Positions 26,632 to 36,450 are shown, counted from the first letter of the stretch. The stretch: DNA of 64,000 nt from M0108 sp964523415 (GCA_964523415.1 CAZFZB010000002.1:16143-80142), one strand, 5' to 3'. Numbers and translations are program-made. Notes: generated by a model from the letters alone, not told the origin.

Positions 26632-29265
26632 ATGTCCAGCACCACCCCCACCCTCACCCGTCTGGCGGATTACCGCCCTCCCGAATTCCTCGTTGATTCC
26701 GTGGCGTTGGATTTTCAACTGGGGGCAGCGGAGACCCAAGTGGCCGCAACCCTGGAACTGCGTCGCAACCCGGTGGCGATACGGGGTGATGGCAGTCTAA
26801 GGTTGGACGGGGAGGGGTTGGAATTGGAACGGCTTGCCCTGGATGGCCGGAGCCTGGTACCCGGTGAATATGCGGTCGACGAGGAATCCCTGACCCTTTT
26901 CCAGGTGCCGGACCAGTTTCTCCTGGAGACATGGGTGCGTATCCACCCTGATCAAAATACCGCCCTGGAGGGGCTTTACCTCTCCAATGGCATGCTCTGC
27001 ACCCAATGCGAGGCGCAGGGTTTTCGCCACATCACCTACTTCCTGGACCGCCCCGATGTCATGGCCCGCTATTCGGTGCGCTTGGAGGCCGACCGGGACC
27101 CCTACCCGGTGTTGCTCGCCAATGGTAACCCGATCGGGACCGAGGACCTGGGGAATGGCCGCCACCGGGCCAGTTGGGATGATCCCTTTCCCAAGCCCAG
27201 TTACCTCTTCGCCCTGGTGGCGGGGGATCTGTCCCGGGTTTCGGATCGCTTCCGCACCGCCTCGGGACGGAAGGTGGCCCTGAACATTTGGGTTGAGCCT
27301 GAAAACCTGGATCAGTGTGGCCACGCCATGCGAGCCCTCAAGAATGCCATGGGTTGGGACGAGGACCGCTATGGGCGGGAATACGACCTGGATGTCTACA
27401 ACATCGTCGCCGTCAGCCACTTCAACATGGGGGCCATGGAGAATAAGGGCCTCAACATCTTTAACGCCAAGGCCGTGCTGGCCAGTCCGGAAACGGCCAC
27501 CGATCAGGATTTTCAGTGGGTCGAGGGGGTCATAGCCCACGAATATTTCCACAACTGGTCGGGTAACCGTGTGACTTGCCGGGATTGGTTCCAATTGAGC
27601 CTCAAGGAAGGCTTCACGGTTTTCCGGGATCAGGAATTCTCCGCGGATCGGGGTTCCCGCGGCGTCAAGCGCATCGCCGACGTGCGTATGTTGCGCGCCC
27701 GCCAGTTTGCCGAGGATGCCGGACCCCTGGCCCACCCGGTGCGCCCGGAGTCCTATATCGAAATCAATAACTTCTACACCGCGACCGTCTACGAAAAGGG
27801 CGCGGAACTGGCCCGGATGCTGGCCCTGTTACTGGGACCCGACCTCTTCCGCCGAGCCACCGATCTCTATTTCAGCCACCACGATGGTCAGGCGGTGACG
27901 ACGGATGACTTTGTTGCCTGCATGGAGGTGGTGAGCGGGAGGAATCTCAGCCAGTTCAAGCGCTGGTATAGCCAGGCAGGGACCCCGGAATTGGATATCT
28001 CCGGGGCCCATGACCCCATCACCCAAACCTATGAACTCAGGGTGCGCCAGCATACCCCGCCGACGCCAGGGCAACCCCAAAAGGAGGCACTGCATATCCC
28101 GCTGGCCCTGGGCCTGCTCGACCACCAGGGGCGGGATCTGCCGCTGCGGTTGGCCGGGGAGACGGGGTCGTTCCAGGCGGGCACCCGGTTGCTGGAGGTA
28201 CGGGAGCCTGAGCAGGTTTTCCGCTTTGTCGATCTGCCCGAGCCCCCCTTGCCCTCCCTACTGCGGGGCTTCTCCGCACCCGTCAAGGTCCATTTCGACT
28301 ATAGCGATGCAGAACTCGTCTTCCTCATGGCCCATGACAGCGATGGGTTCAACCGCTGGGAGGCTGCCCAGAGCCTGTCGCAGCGGCTGTTACTGGCCTG
28401 GGTGGCAGGGCCAGAGCGGCTAATACCGACGGGTTTTTTCGAGTCCTGCCGCCATGCCCTGACGGATACCCGGTCCGAGCCGGCCCTGATCGCCGAGGTC
28501 CTGACCCTGCCCAGCGAATCCTATCTAGGGGATCAGATGGCCATCGTTGCCGTGGAGGCGATCCATCAGGCCCGGGAGGACCTGATGAGGCGCATGGGTC
28601 AGGAGTTGAGCGGGGAGTTGCGTGCGGGTTATGAAGGGAACCAGGACAGGGGGCCTTATGAACCCAGCCCCGAGGCCATGGGGCGGCGTGCCCTCAAGAA
28701 TCTGTGCCTGGGCTATCTAGTAGCGGCTCGGGAACCCAATGCCTTGGGACTCTGTCGTGATCAGTTCGAGGCTCGCCACAATATGACCGACCAGATTGCC
28801 GCCTTACGGCTGCTCGTGGATGCGGGGGGCGCGGCAGGGGAGGAGGCCTTGGCGGCCTTTTACGATCAGTGGGCAGGGGATGCCCTGGTTCTCGACAAGT
28901 GGTTTGCCATCCAGGCGAGCGCCAAGGGGCCCGGGACCCTGGAGAGGGTGCGGGATTTGTTGGGCCATTCCACCTACAGCCCCACCAACCCCAATCGGGT
29001 GCGCAGCCTTGTGGCCAGCTTCTGCGCCAACCCCGTGCCCTTTCATGCCCCGGATGGCTCCGGTTATGCCTTCCTGCGCGAGCGTGTCCTTGAACTCGAT
29101 GCCCTCAACCACCAGATCGCCGCCCGCCTGCTCCAGCCCTTGGTGCGCTGGCGCCGCTATGATGCTCATCGCCAGGACCTGATGCGGGCGGAACTCGAAA
29201 CCATACTGGCGAGCGAGCGGCTGTCGAGGGATGTCTATGAGGTGGCCGCGAAGGGTTTGGCCTAA
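26632..29265 (+). CDS. pepN: Aminopeptidase N (M1 family)
   Basis: An 877-residue cytoplasmic zinc aminopeptidase, matching the E. coli PepN length. The exopeptidase motif GAMENKG is followed by the zinc site HEYFHNW (H303, E304, H307) and the downstream third ligand Glu in LKEGFTVFRDQEFS. N-terminal beta domain, thermolysin-like domain, small beta domain and C-terminal helical superhelix are all present. GAGGAG just upstream supports the ATG. A possible weak promoter (TTGAAA at 26510-26515, 17-base spacer, AATTAA) lies upstream. The protein releases N-terminal residues during cytoplasmic peptide turnover. Confidence 0.95.
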   Translation: MSSTTPTLTRLADYRPPEFLVDSVALDFQLGAAETQVAATLELRRNPVAIRGDGSLRLDGEGLELERLALDGRSLVPGEYAVDEESLTLFQVPDQFLLETWVRIHPDQNTALEGLYLSNGMLCTQCEAQGFRHITYFLDRPDVMARYSVRLEADRDPYPVLLANGNPIGTEDLGNGRHRASWDDPFPKPSYLFALVAGDLSRVSDRFRTASGRKVALNIWVEPENLDQCGHAMRALKNAMGWDEDRYGREYDLDVYNIVAVSHFNMGAMENKGLNIFNAKAVLASPETATDQDFQWVEGVIAHEYFHNWSGNRVTCRDWFQLSLKEGFTVFRDQEFSADRGSRGVKRIADVRMLRARQFAEDAGPLAHPVRPESYIEINNFYTATVYEKGAELARMLALLLGPDLFRRATDLYFSHHDGQAVTTDDFVACMEVVSGRNLSQFKRWYSQAGTPELDISGAHDPITQTYELRVRQHTPPTPGQPQKEALHIPLALGLLDHQGRDLPLRLAGETGSFQAGTRLLEVREPEQVFRFVDLPEPPLPSLLRGFSAPVKVHFDYSDAELVFLMAHDSDGFNRWEAAQSLSQRLLLAWVAGPERLIPTGFFESCRHALTDTRSEPALIAEVLTLPSESYLGDQMAIVAVEAIHQAREDLMRRMGQELSGELRAGYEGNQDRGPYEPSPEAMGRRALKNLCLGYLVAAREPNALGLCRDQFEARHNMTDQIAALRLLVDAGGAAGEEALAAFYDQWAGDALVLDKWFAIQASAKGPGTLERVRDLLGHSTYSPTNPNRVRSLVASFCANPVPFHAPDGSGYAFLRERVLELDALNHQIAARLLQPLVRWRRYDAHRQDLMRAELETILASERLSRDVYEVAAKGLA

Positions 29266-29286
29266 GCCTGGGGGAGGAATGCAGAT

Positions 29287-29595
29287 ATGATCGAAACAAA
29301 CCCTGACCAGATGCCCCTGACGCGGGTATTCATGAATCCCGACCCGATCCTGGCGGATTACCGCGCTGCCATGGCCCTGGCGGATCGGGAAGCCAGGTCG
29401 CGCCTGGGGGATTGTATGCTGCTGTCCTGGTACGACCGGGATCGGGATTTCGAATCCCCCCAGCACACCACCGAGTGCCATCTGGACAGTGCCACCCCCG
29501 GCTATGTGGATTACGGTATCCATCATGGGGCGAATCTGATGCTGGATTTTGAGGCTGGACGCTTCGTCTTCTTCTATCTGGCCCTGGCGGAATAA
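29287..29595 (+). CDS. Conserved hypothetical protein, possibly AF1514/DUF5619-like
   Basis: A 102-residue protein 21 bases after pepN on the same strand, with GGAGGA upstream of the ATG. The sequence has an ALADREARSRLGD helix, a MLLSWYDRD strand, an SPQHTTECH segment and a terminal GGxx-like hydrophobic strand (ANLMLDFEAGRFVFFYLAL). The pattern recalls small proteins annotated as AF1514 family in anaerobes, but I am not certain of that match. Function unknown. Confidence 0.6.
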   Translation: MIETNPDQMPLTRVFMNPDPILADYRAAMALADREARSRLGDCMLLSWYDRDRDFESPQHTTECHLDSATPGYVDYGIHHGANLMLDFEAGRFVFFYLALAE

Positions 29596-29619
29596 GGGGG
29601 TGTCCTCTGGCCCAGGGGA

Positions 29620-32600
29620 TCAGGTCAGAGGCTCCACCCCGGGACCCCTCGTGGAGGTTCCCTCCTGGCGAACCCGTACCTCCAGGGGGTCGGAGGCGCG
29701 GAGGTGAATATCGCGCTGTGGGAAGGCGAGGCTGATGGCGTGGGCGCGAAACTTATCCAATATGTCCTTTTGCAGATCTGAGATCACCGGAACTCGATCC
29801 TCTACCTCGGGAACGAAGCACCGCGCCTGCAAGAGCAGGGCGCTGTCCCCAAAGCTTTCGAATATGAAGCTGGGTGCTGGTTCCTTCAGGACCCGGTCAT
29901 TAGCCTGCACCGCCTCCTCCATGAGTCGTAAAGCCAGGCGCACGTCGTCCTGGTAATCGATGCCGACCTTGATGACCACCCGGTTCAGGGAGTCACTCAA
30001 GGTCCAATTCAGTAGATGATTGGTAATGAACTCTTTGTTGGGTACCAGCAGTTCCTGGCGGTCCCAGTTGCGCACCGTGGTAGCCCGTATGCGAATCTTG
30101 GTTACGGTGCCGGTGGTTTGTCCTATGGTCACCACATCACCCACTCGCACCGGGCGTTCGAACAGGATGATGATGCCGCTGATGAAGTTGGCCACAATTT
30201 CCTGGAGACCGAAGCCGATACCCACGCCTAGGGCCGCCACCAGCCACTGGACCCGCCCCCAGGAGATACCCAAGGTGCTGGAGACCGACATGGCGGCGAG
30301 GGCTATGAGGGTGTAGGCGGTGAGGGTTTTGATGGCGTAGCGGGCGCCGGGCGAGATGGAAAAGCGATCCAACAGGAGAATTTCCAATAGCGCCGGTAGG
30401 TTGCGGACGGCGATAGTAGCCATGGCGATAGTGGCGAGAATGAAGGCAACACTGGCCAGCGAAAAGGTCTTGAGCTTCTCCTCGCCGTCCACCACGCCCA
30501 TGTAGGTCCAGAGGGCGATGTCCTCGAGGCGGGTAAAGGCGGGAATGACGTCGGACCAGATGGCCCAGAGACCCAACAGGGCACCCACGAAGATAACGGC
30601 GTTGATAAGGCGTCGGGTCTGCTCGTCCAAGCTGACCAGTTCCAGTCGCCGCTCCATGATGGGGTGGTTGGCCTCGGTCGTGACCTCCGTATCCTTCCCC
30701 TCCAGGGAATGATCCAAGGCGACCTGCAGGGCCAGGCGGCGATGGGTGACGCCCAACCAGCGCAGGATGGACTGCTGCAGGATGACCAGGGCTAAGATCA
30801 ACCACAATTGTTTCACCAGCGAACCCAGCAAGGTCGCCGCGGTATAGACAAAACCCGATAGGGCGAGTAGGGACAGCCCCAGTGGGATGGCGAGGATGCC
30901 GAAATACCAGAAATGGCGTAGCCGGTAGGGCCAGCCCTCTGGGTGGAGGGCGAGGTAATTCTTGAGGACGCCCCGGGTTGGATGCGCGAGCCTGCCGAGA
31001 AAGAAGGTCAGGCCGAGCATGAGGGCGATGAGGCTGATGCGTTGCAACCCCAGGCCGAAGGTGGCGTTGGGATCCGCGAAGAGGAGGGCCACGATGAAGG
31101 AAAGAGGCACTAGGAGTGCCACTGCCCAGGACATGTTACGCCGGATCAGGCCCAGGACCTCCCCGGTCCAACGGAAATGGCGATCGGCCACACCGCCAGG
31201 CATGCACAGCAGGTCCAGGAATCGCAGGGAGAAGAAGCCCGTCGAGATGGCGATAATGGCAAAACCCACCCCTTTGGTGAAGACCGTCGCTGTTGAGGAG
31301 GCCTCAAGCCACCAGCCCAGGGCTGCGAGGAGCAGGGGCCATCGTAAAGCCAACAGAACCGTGAGGGCCAGCCCGGCCAGGGTATGGCGGAAACTATCAG
31401 TTTGGACCCGACGCAGGGGCTCGGCCCTCAGCACCAGGGCCTGTTTGAAGGCTTTGCCTTGGAAGAGTAACCAGATCAGCGGAGTCAGGCCAATCCAAAA
31501 GATAGGCGTGGTGATCCCACTCATCAGGACCTGGAGAACCTCTTGCCAATGGGACGGGGCCAGGAGCCAGGTGAGGGCATGGGGCAAGGACTTGAAGGAG
31601 TCCAGGCCAACGCCGGGGGGGGCGCTGCGGGTCCACAACAGGTGTTGGGCAAGGAAGTCCCGATAGGCATTGACCGTGCGCAGGAGTTCTTGGGCGGCGA
31701 AATCCAGTTCGCCGAGGAGGCGCAGGTGGGCCTGATTGGCCTCCTGGGCTTGGCCGAGGAGTTCACGCCTCCGTTCGAGTTGTTCCCGAACCTGGGAACG
31801 CAACTCGGGGGTGACATCCCCCGGGGGGAGCGCGGCAAGGCGCTCCTCCACCTGTCCGTCCAGGTCGCGCAGACGTTGCAGTTCTTCGTTATAGCGAATC
31901 TCACGCAAGCTGGCGTCGGCGATACGACGCTCCCGGTCGCGGTTACTCTGCTCGAGTTCGGCTGCGTCCGGGAGCTGCTGTCGGTTGTTCAGCAGCACCT
32001 GGCCCATGGCCTCGGTGAGTCCGGAGAGTTCCATCCGCTGGCGGGTATTGCGGTATTCTTCATCCAGCCGCTTGCCCTGGGCGCGGAGTTGGGTCAACTC
32101 GTTGTTATTGGCACCCTGGGCCTTGGTGGCCTCGCCGAGCTTCTGAGTCAGATCCGCGTTAGCCGCCGCCAGCTCCACCACTAGGGCATGTTGTCCCGAG
32201 GCGGCTGCAGTTGCTGCCTCGGCTTGCCGCTTGGCCTGTTCGGCATCGGCAAGGCGACGCTGACTCAACGCCTCTCTCAGGAGACTGCTACGGGTCTGGA
32301 CGCCCTTGAGCTCCAGTTGATGCTTATCGCGTTCCGCCCGCAAGAGATCCTCACGTACACTTTGTGACAGGATTTCCCTATCGAGACGCGTCAACTCGGC
32401 GCGCAAGGCCCGTTGGCGCGTCTCCTGTACCAGAAGACGGGCCTCCTTCGTGGCTGGGGTCTCGCCATCCGGAGAGGGTTGCGCCATCTCGGCTGCGAGA
32501 TCGTCCAGGGCCTTACGGTTGTCCTGGGAACCTTGCCGAGCGGCAGCCATGGTTTGGGGCCAGTCCGTAAGGATCTTGTCCAACTCGCTGAGTCGGGCGG

Positions 32601-33081
32601 TAAGGGCGGCTTCCTCAGCTCCCGCCTGAGTAAGTTGCTGTTCGAGGTCGCTGATCGGGACCTCGCCCTTGGGGGCCGGCGGCTTGTCCTCGGCATGGGC
32701 CCGCAGGGTCTCGATATCCTTGCGCAGGCGTTGGATCTCGGTAGGCGCATTCTCCAGGGTTTGGGCCAGGGCTGCCGATTTGGCCTCCTGGTTGCGCATG
32801 ACCTCCATGTTGCTCAACGCCTTGCGGTAGAGTTCGGTCAAACGCTTGGCAGAGTCGGCGTCGCTGGCGCCCTCCAGTTCCTTGATACGGGTTTCGATCA
32901 GGCGGATGGTGACCGCGGGATCCTCCTTGGCCTCGATGATGTCGCTGACGACCTGTGGCTTGTCACCTTCCCGGGGGGTGTCGGCCTTGGATTTTGTCTC
33001 GGATATGGCCAGGGCTTGACCGGAAATCAGGCATAGCCAAGTCAAAAGGAACAGGTATGGGGTGAGGCGAGCGCTGGACAA
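29620..33081 (-). CDS. MscK/KefA-type large mechanosensitive channel
   Basis: A 1153-residue inner-membrane protein. It has a signal peptide (about 1-25), then a periplasmic region of about 450 residues dominated by coiled coil (Glu/Leu/Arg heptads). About ten transmembrane helices follow (530-900), and the MscS core lies near residues 920-1080 with GFGLQEIVANFISG, FERPVRVGDVVTIG and VPNKEFITNHLLNW. This is the MscK architecture, which in E. coli is a potassium-dependent mechanosensitive channel that protects against hypo-osmotic shock. It is convergent with the pepN gene pair. It is unlike the SBP-fused channel at 9219 in its N-terminal half. Confidence 0.9.
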   Translation of the reverse strand: MSSARLTPYLFLLTWLCLISGQALAISETKSKADTPREGDKPQVVSDIIEAKEDPAVTIRLIETRIKELEGASDADSAKRLTELYRKALSNMEVMRNQEAKSAALAQTLENAPTEIQRLRKDIETLRAHAEDKPPAPKGEVPISDLEQQLTQAGAEEAALTARLSELDKILTDWPQTMAAARQGSQDNRKALDDLAAEMAQPSPDGETPATKEARLLVQETRQRALRAELTRLDREILSQSVREDLLRAERDKHQLELKGVQTRSSLLREALSQRRLADAEQAKRQAEAATAAASGQHALVVELAAANADLTQKLGEATKAQGANNNELTQLRAQGKRLDEEYRNTRQRMELSGLTEAMGQVLLNNRQQLPDAAELEQSNRDRERRIADASLREIRYNEELQRLRDLDGQVEERLAALPPGDVTPELRSQVREQLERRRELLGQAQEANQAHLRLLGELDFAAQELLRTVNAYRDFLAQHLLWTRSAPPGVGLDSFKSLPHALTWLLAPSHWQEVLQVLMSGITTPIFWIGLTPLIWLLFQGKAFKQALVLRAEPLRRVQTDSFRHTLAGLALTVLLALRWPLLLAALGWWLEASSTATVFTKGVGFAIIAISTGFFSLRFLDLLCMPGGVADRHFRWTGEVLGLIRRNMSWAVALLVPLSFIVALLFADPNATFGLGLQRISLIALMLGLTFFLGRLAHPTRGVLKNYLALHPEGWPYRLRHFWYFGILAIPLGLSLLALSGFVYTAATLLGSLVKQLWLILALVILQQSILRWLGVTHRRLALQVALDHSLEGKDTEVTTEANHPIMERRLELVSLDEQTRRLINAVIFVGALLGLWAIWSDVIPAFTRLEDIALWTYMGVVDGEEKLKTFSLASVAFILATIAMATIAVRNLPALLEILLLDRFSISPGARYAIKTLTAYTLIALAAMSVSSTLGISWGRVQWLVAALGVGIGFGLQEIVANFISGIIILFERPVRVGDVVTIGQTTGTVTKIRIRATTVRNWDRQELLVPNKEFITNHLLNWTLSDSLNRVVIKVGIDYQDDVRLALRLMEEAVQANDRVLKEPAPSFIFESFGDSALLLQARCFVPEVEDRVPVISDLQKDILDKFRAHAISLAFPQRDIHLRASDPLEVRVRQEGTSTRGPGVEPLT

Positions 33082-33387
33082 GAGGTAGCTCCGATGGGGA
33101 ATGAGGCTCTATGGTCCCGCCACCTCCCCTGGGAAGCAATCTCAGGGTAGGATTTCCTAGACGGCTGGTGAGAATAGGACCACCCCGCACCATGTTGCCG
33201 GGTAATCTTCACGTAGGATGGACGACAGAGCGAGGATTGTCAGGCTTACAAAGGAAATTCTTGTCTTTTTCCGTGCGAAATGGCTATAGTTTAAAGGGTG
33301 TGGCTAGCGCAGGCGACGTCTCGAATTTGGGGTGGGGCGTTTTTGTGTAATTTTTCCTCGTTTGGGGACGGGGGGGAGAAAGTGCTC
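33082..33387. other. Divergent intergenic region with a sigma-70-like promoter
   Basis: A 306-bp region between the MscK-like gene and the lytic transglycosylase. The only support is a plus-strand promoter (see 33261-33290). No gene was found. Confidence 0.5.
33261..33290 (+). promoter_or_regulatory. Sigma-70-like promoter upstream of the MltD-like gene
   Basis: -35 TTGTCT at 33261-33266 and -10 TATAGT at 33285-33290 with an 18-base spacer. This would start transcription near 33297, about 90 bases upstream of the chosen GTG start. Confidence 0.5.
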
Positions 33388-35082
33388 GTGTCATCGGCTG
33401 CCCGTTATCTATTTCTGGCGCTGCTGGCGTCAATCCTGATCTATCTTTCTGGTTGCTCAAGTACGGGCACCTCCGACTACAAGGCCGTTCACCAGACTTC
33501 CTCGGATGCGACCTTCCCGGTACCCTCGGGTATCCAGGACAATGTTGAATTTTGGCGCAAAATTTACGGAGAAATGGATCGTTCCCAGGTCGCCATTCAC
33601 GATGACCGGTACATGGGCGTGATCTATGAGGTTGTCGAGGTTCCCACCGCCTATCGTGGCAGCAGCGAAGATCGCCGTGCTTATGTCAAGGGCAAGCAGC
33701 AGGAATATCGCGATCGCCTTGCCACCCTGGAACGTAAGGTCACCTATGGCGAGTCCCTGACCTCGTCGGAAGAGGATATGAAAACAAAACTCGAGGCCAA
33801 GGGCGGCAGGAATGCCCTCTTCGGAGCCTCGGACCGAGTGCGCACTCAGCAGGGCATGCGCGAGCGTTTCCGCTCCGGCATGGAGATCAGCGGCCGCTAC
33901 GACCAGGCCTTCCGCGAAATCTTCCGTAAGCATGGCGTTCCCGAGGATCTTGCCTTCCTGCCGCATGTCGAGTCCTCCTTTCAGTCCAAGGCCCGCTCCG
34001 GGGTCGGGGCCGCTGGACTCTGGCAATTCATGCCGGGTACGGGCCGTGTCTATGACCTACAGGTGGATCACAAACTCGACGAACGCATGGATCCCCTGCT
34101 GGCCTGTGAGGGTGCTGCCCGGTATCTTGCCGCGGCTCATCGCAAATTGGGGAGTTGGCCTCTGGCCATCACCTCCTACAACCATGGTCAGGGCGGCATC
34201 GCCAAGGCCAAGGGCCTTCATGGCTCGGATATTGGCGATATCGTGACGAATTACCGCGGGGAGGCCTTCGGATTCGATTCGCGCAACTTCTACTCTCAGT
34301 TTGTCGCTGCCCGCGAGGTGGCTGGCCATCCTCAAAAGTATTTCCCCGAGGGAGTCGCCTTCCACAAGGCGCACGACAGCGATCGCCTGGTCCTCAAGCA
34401 ATCCATACCAGCCCAGCAACTGGCCGCTTTTTATGGGCTTTCGGTCTATCAATTGGACGACCTGAATCCCTCTTGGACCAGCGCCATCATCAAGGGCAAT
34501 GCCAGTATCCCCGCGGGTGCCAGCGTTTGGCTACCCGCTGGCACCACCGAACGGATTCCGGGAGACCCAACCGTGGGTTCGGTCATGATCGCGAGGCAGG
34601 AGAGACCCGAGCCTGAGTCCGAGTTCCTAAGCGTCAGAACGGTTACACGTCCCGAACCGGTAATTGCCAAGACCTATCCCAAGCCTGAACTCGCCAAGTC
34701 CGATACCAGGAGTAGATCTGGCACCAGCAGACCGGATGCAATGACCAAGTTCGCCAACACCAAGTCCAAGGCCAGCATCGCTCAGGCCAATCCCAAGGCC
34801 GGTGGCAAGGCGACCCCCCTTCCGGATAAGGCTCAGGGCAAGTCTGCCCAGACCCTGGCCAAGGCCGATGCCAAGTCTGGCAAGGATGCGTCCGCAAAGG
34901 GCAAGGCCGCGGCGGAAAAGGCACCTCCCAAGACCCACCTGGTCAAGGCTAACGAAACCCTGTTCCGGGTTGCCGTCAAATACGATACGAGTGTGGATGA
35001 GCTCAAGAAGCTCAACAAAATGGGCTCCAAGGACAATACCATCAAGGCTGGCCAGGTCCTTAAGGTCAAGGTTAGCGGTTGA
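33388..35082 (+). CDS. mltD: Membrane-bound lytic murein transglycosylase D-like lipoprotein with LysM domain
   Basis: A 564-residue murein-cleaving lipoprotein. The signal peptide ends at the lipobox YLSGC (Cys23), so it is anchored in a membrane. The SLT domain (about 180-310) has catalytic E195 in PHVESSF and the LWQFMPGTGRVYDL and NHGQGGI loops. A Lys/Ala-rich low-complexity linker (about 410-510) precedes one C-terminal LysM (about 517-562, HLVKANETLFRVAVKYDTS) that binds peptidoglycan. The GTG at 33388 is 9 bases after GGAG, whereas an in-frame GTG at 33382 has a 3-base spacer and an upstream ATG at 33298 lacks a site. E. coli MltD has more LysM repeats. A terminator follows. Confidence 0.9.
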   Translation: MSSAARYLFLALLASILIYLSGCSSTGTSDYKAVHQTSSDATFPVPSGIQDNVEFWRKIYGEMDRSQVAIHDDRYMGVIYEVVEVPTAYRGSSEDRRAYVKGKQQEYRDRLATLERKVTYGESLTSSEEDMKTKLEAKGGRNALFGASDRVRTQQGMRERFRSGMEISGRYDQAFREIFRKHGVPEDLAFLPHVESSFQSKARSGVGAAGLWQFMPGTGRVYDLQVDHKLDERMDPLLACEGAARYLAAAHRKLGSWPLAITSYNHGQGGIAKAKGLHGSDIGDIVTNYRGEAFGFDSRNFYSQFVAAREVAGHPQKYFPEGVAFHKAHDSDRLVLKQSIPAQQLAAFYGLSVYQLDDLNPSWTSAIIKGNASIPAGASVWLPAGTTERIPGDPTVGSVMIARQERPEPESEFLSVRTVTRPEPVIAKTYPKPELAKSDTRSRSGTSRPDAMTKFANTKSKASIAQANPKAGGKATPLPDKAQGKSAQTLAKADAKSGKDASAKGKAAAEKAPPKTHLVKANETLFRVAVKYDTSVDELKKLNKMGSKDNTIKAGQVLKVKVSG

Positions 35083-35087
35083 GCCTC

Positions 35088-35110
35088 CGGGAGGGCCAGC
35101 GGCCCTCCCG
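35088..35110 (+). other. Perfect GC-rich hairpin after mltD
   Basis: A 10-bp stem (CGGGAGGGCC / GGCCCTCCCG) with a 3-base loop starts 6 bases after the stop codon. It has no T-run and sits just ahead of a true terminator, so it may stabilise the mRNA end. Confidence 0.45.
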
Positions 35111-35121
35111 TCCGCCCCCGC

Positions 35122-35155
35122 AACCCCGGAATTTCAGCCTCCGGGGTTTTTCTTT
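35122..35155 (+). terminator. Rho-independent terminator of the mltD-like gene
   Basis: A 9-bp stem (AACCCCGGA / TCCGGGGTT) with a 9-base loop, followed by TTTTCTTT: the best intrinsic terminator in the window. It separates the lytic transglycosylase from the DegT gene. Confidence 0.8.
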
Positions 35156-35199
35156 GTTACGCACGCCTTCACGCCACCCAGCCAAAGCGAGGCCGTATC

Positions 35200-36297
35200 A
35201 TGAACTTTGTCGATCTCAAGTCCCAATACGCGCGCATCCAGGCCGAGGTCCAGACCCGCATCCAGGCCGTCCTGGATCACGGACGCTATGTCATGGGTCC
35301 CGAGATCACTGAACTGGAAGAGCGCCTGGCGGCTAGCGTCGGTGTCAGACATGGCATTGCCGTCGCCTCGGGGACCGACGCCCTTTTGATCGCCTTGATG
35401 GCCCTGGACCTGGGACCCGGGGATGAGGTCATCACCACACCCTTCACCTTCATCGCGACCGCCGAGGTCATAGCCCTGCTGGGTGCCAGGCCCGTCTTTG
35501 TGGACATAGACCCACGTACCTACAACATCAGCCCAACCGCTATCGCCGCCGCCATAGGTCCCCGGACCCGGGCCATCATGCCCGTCAGCCTCTACGGCCA
35601 GTGCTCGGATATGGACGCCATCAATGCCATCGCCGCGCGACACGGGCTGCCCGTGATCGAGGATGCCGCCCAGAGTCTGGGCGCTACCTACAAGGGGCGC
35701 CCTTCCTGCGGCCTATCCAATATCGGTTGCACCAGTTTCTTTCCCTCCAAGCCACTTGGCGCTTATGGAGACGGTGGGGCCTGCTTTACCGATGACGATG
35801 ACCTCGCTCTGGCCATGCGCCAGATCCGCGAACACGGCCAGGATCGACGTTATCACCATGTTCGCATTGGCATCAATGGACGACTGGATTCCCTCCAGGC
35901 CGCCATCCTGTTGGCCAAACTCGCCATCTTCCCGGACGAGGTCGCCGCGAGGGCCCGCCTGGGTGCCCGTTACTCCGCCCTTCTGGCAGATTCCGCCTGC
36001 ATCACCCCTTTCATCGAGGCCCATAACACCAGCGTCTTTGCCCAGTACACGGTACAGGTGGAGGATCGGGAGGGGGTCGTTGCCCGCCTTGGTGAGCAGG
36101 GCATTCCCACCGCGGTCCATTACCCCATTCCTCTAAACCTCCAGCCGGCCTTCGCCGCCATGGGACCGCCACGGGGTGCCCTCCCCAATGCCGAGCGGGC
36201 GGCTACTGGGGTACTCAGCCTGCCCATGCATCCTTATCTCAAGGATGCCGAGCAACGCCAGGTCGCCGAGGCCTTGAAAAGGGCAACAGCGTCCTGA
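35200..36297 (+). CDS. DegT/DnrJ/EryC1/StrS family sugar aminotransferase
   Basis: A 365-residue PLP enzyme that aminates a keto-sugar nucleotide for surface glycans. The cofactor lysine is K184 in FFPSKPLGAYGDGG. Other family features are VASGTDALLIALMAL, PFTFIATAEV and the FVDIDPRTYNI segment. The WbpE-type enzymes (UDP-3-keto-GlcNAcA aminotransferase) are the closest family I can name from memory, but the exact substrate is uncertain. GAGG is 7-8 bases before the ATG. No other sugar gene is adjacent, so it must work with loci outside the window. Confidence 0.87.
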   Translation: MNFVDLKSQYARIQAEVQTRIQAVLDHGRYVMGPEITELEERLAASVGVRHGIAVASGTDALLIALMALDLGPGDEVITTPFTFIATAEVIALLGARPVFVDIDPRTYNISPTAIAAAIGPRTRAIMPVSLYGQCSDMDAINAIAARHGLPVIEDAAQSLGATYKGRPSCGLSNIGCTSFFPSKPLGAYGDGGACFTDDDDLALAMRQIREHGQDRRYHHVRIGINGRLDSLQAAILLAKLAIFPDEVAARARLGARYSALLADSACITPFIEAHNTSVFAQYTVQVEDREGVVARLGEQGIPTAVHYPIPLNLQPAFAAMGPPRGALPNAERAATGVLSLPMHPYLKDAEQRQVAEALKRATAS

Positions 36298-36310
36298 GAC
36301 CTGCGGTTAC

Positions 36311-36358
36311 CCTATCACTCTAGGTGCTGGCAGGGGTTGAACAGCGACTAGTGATAGG
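36311..36358. repeat. Inverted repeat CCTATCACT / AGTGATAGG
   Basis: A perfect 9-bp inverted repeat with a 30-base interval between the DegT gene and the DUF2061 promoter. It may be a terminator stem or a two-site operator; the -35 box of the next gene lies 34 bases downstream. Confidence 0.4.
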
Positions 36359-36391
36359 AATTGCCGATCGCAAGAAAAGAATCATTCGATT

Positions 36392-36419
36392 TTGAATTTG
36401 CTGGGTTGCCCTCTATTCT
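36392..36419 (+). promoter_or_regulatory. Sigma-70-like promoter for the DUF2061 gene
   Basis: -35 TTGAAT at 36392-36397, a 16-base spacer and -10 TATTCT at 36414-36419, followed 31 bases later by the ATG. A strong AGGAGG ribosome-binding site lies at 36437-36442. Confidence 0.55.
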
Positions 36420-36450
36420 GGTAGCCAATCACCGATAGGAGGCTGCCGAC

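Noticed and set aside
26797..27735. A 312-codon minus-strand open frame inside pepN
   Set aside because: It lies opposite the conserved zinc-peptidase domain and has no ribosome-binding site or homology pattern.
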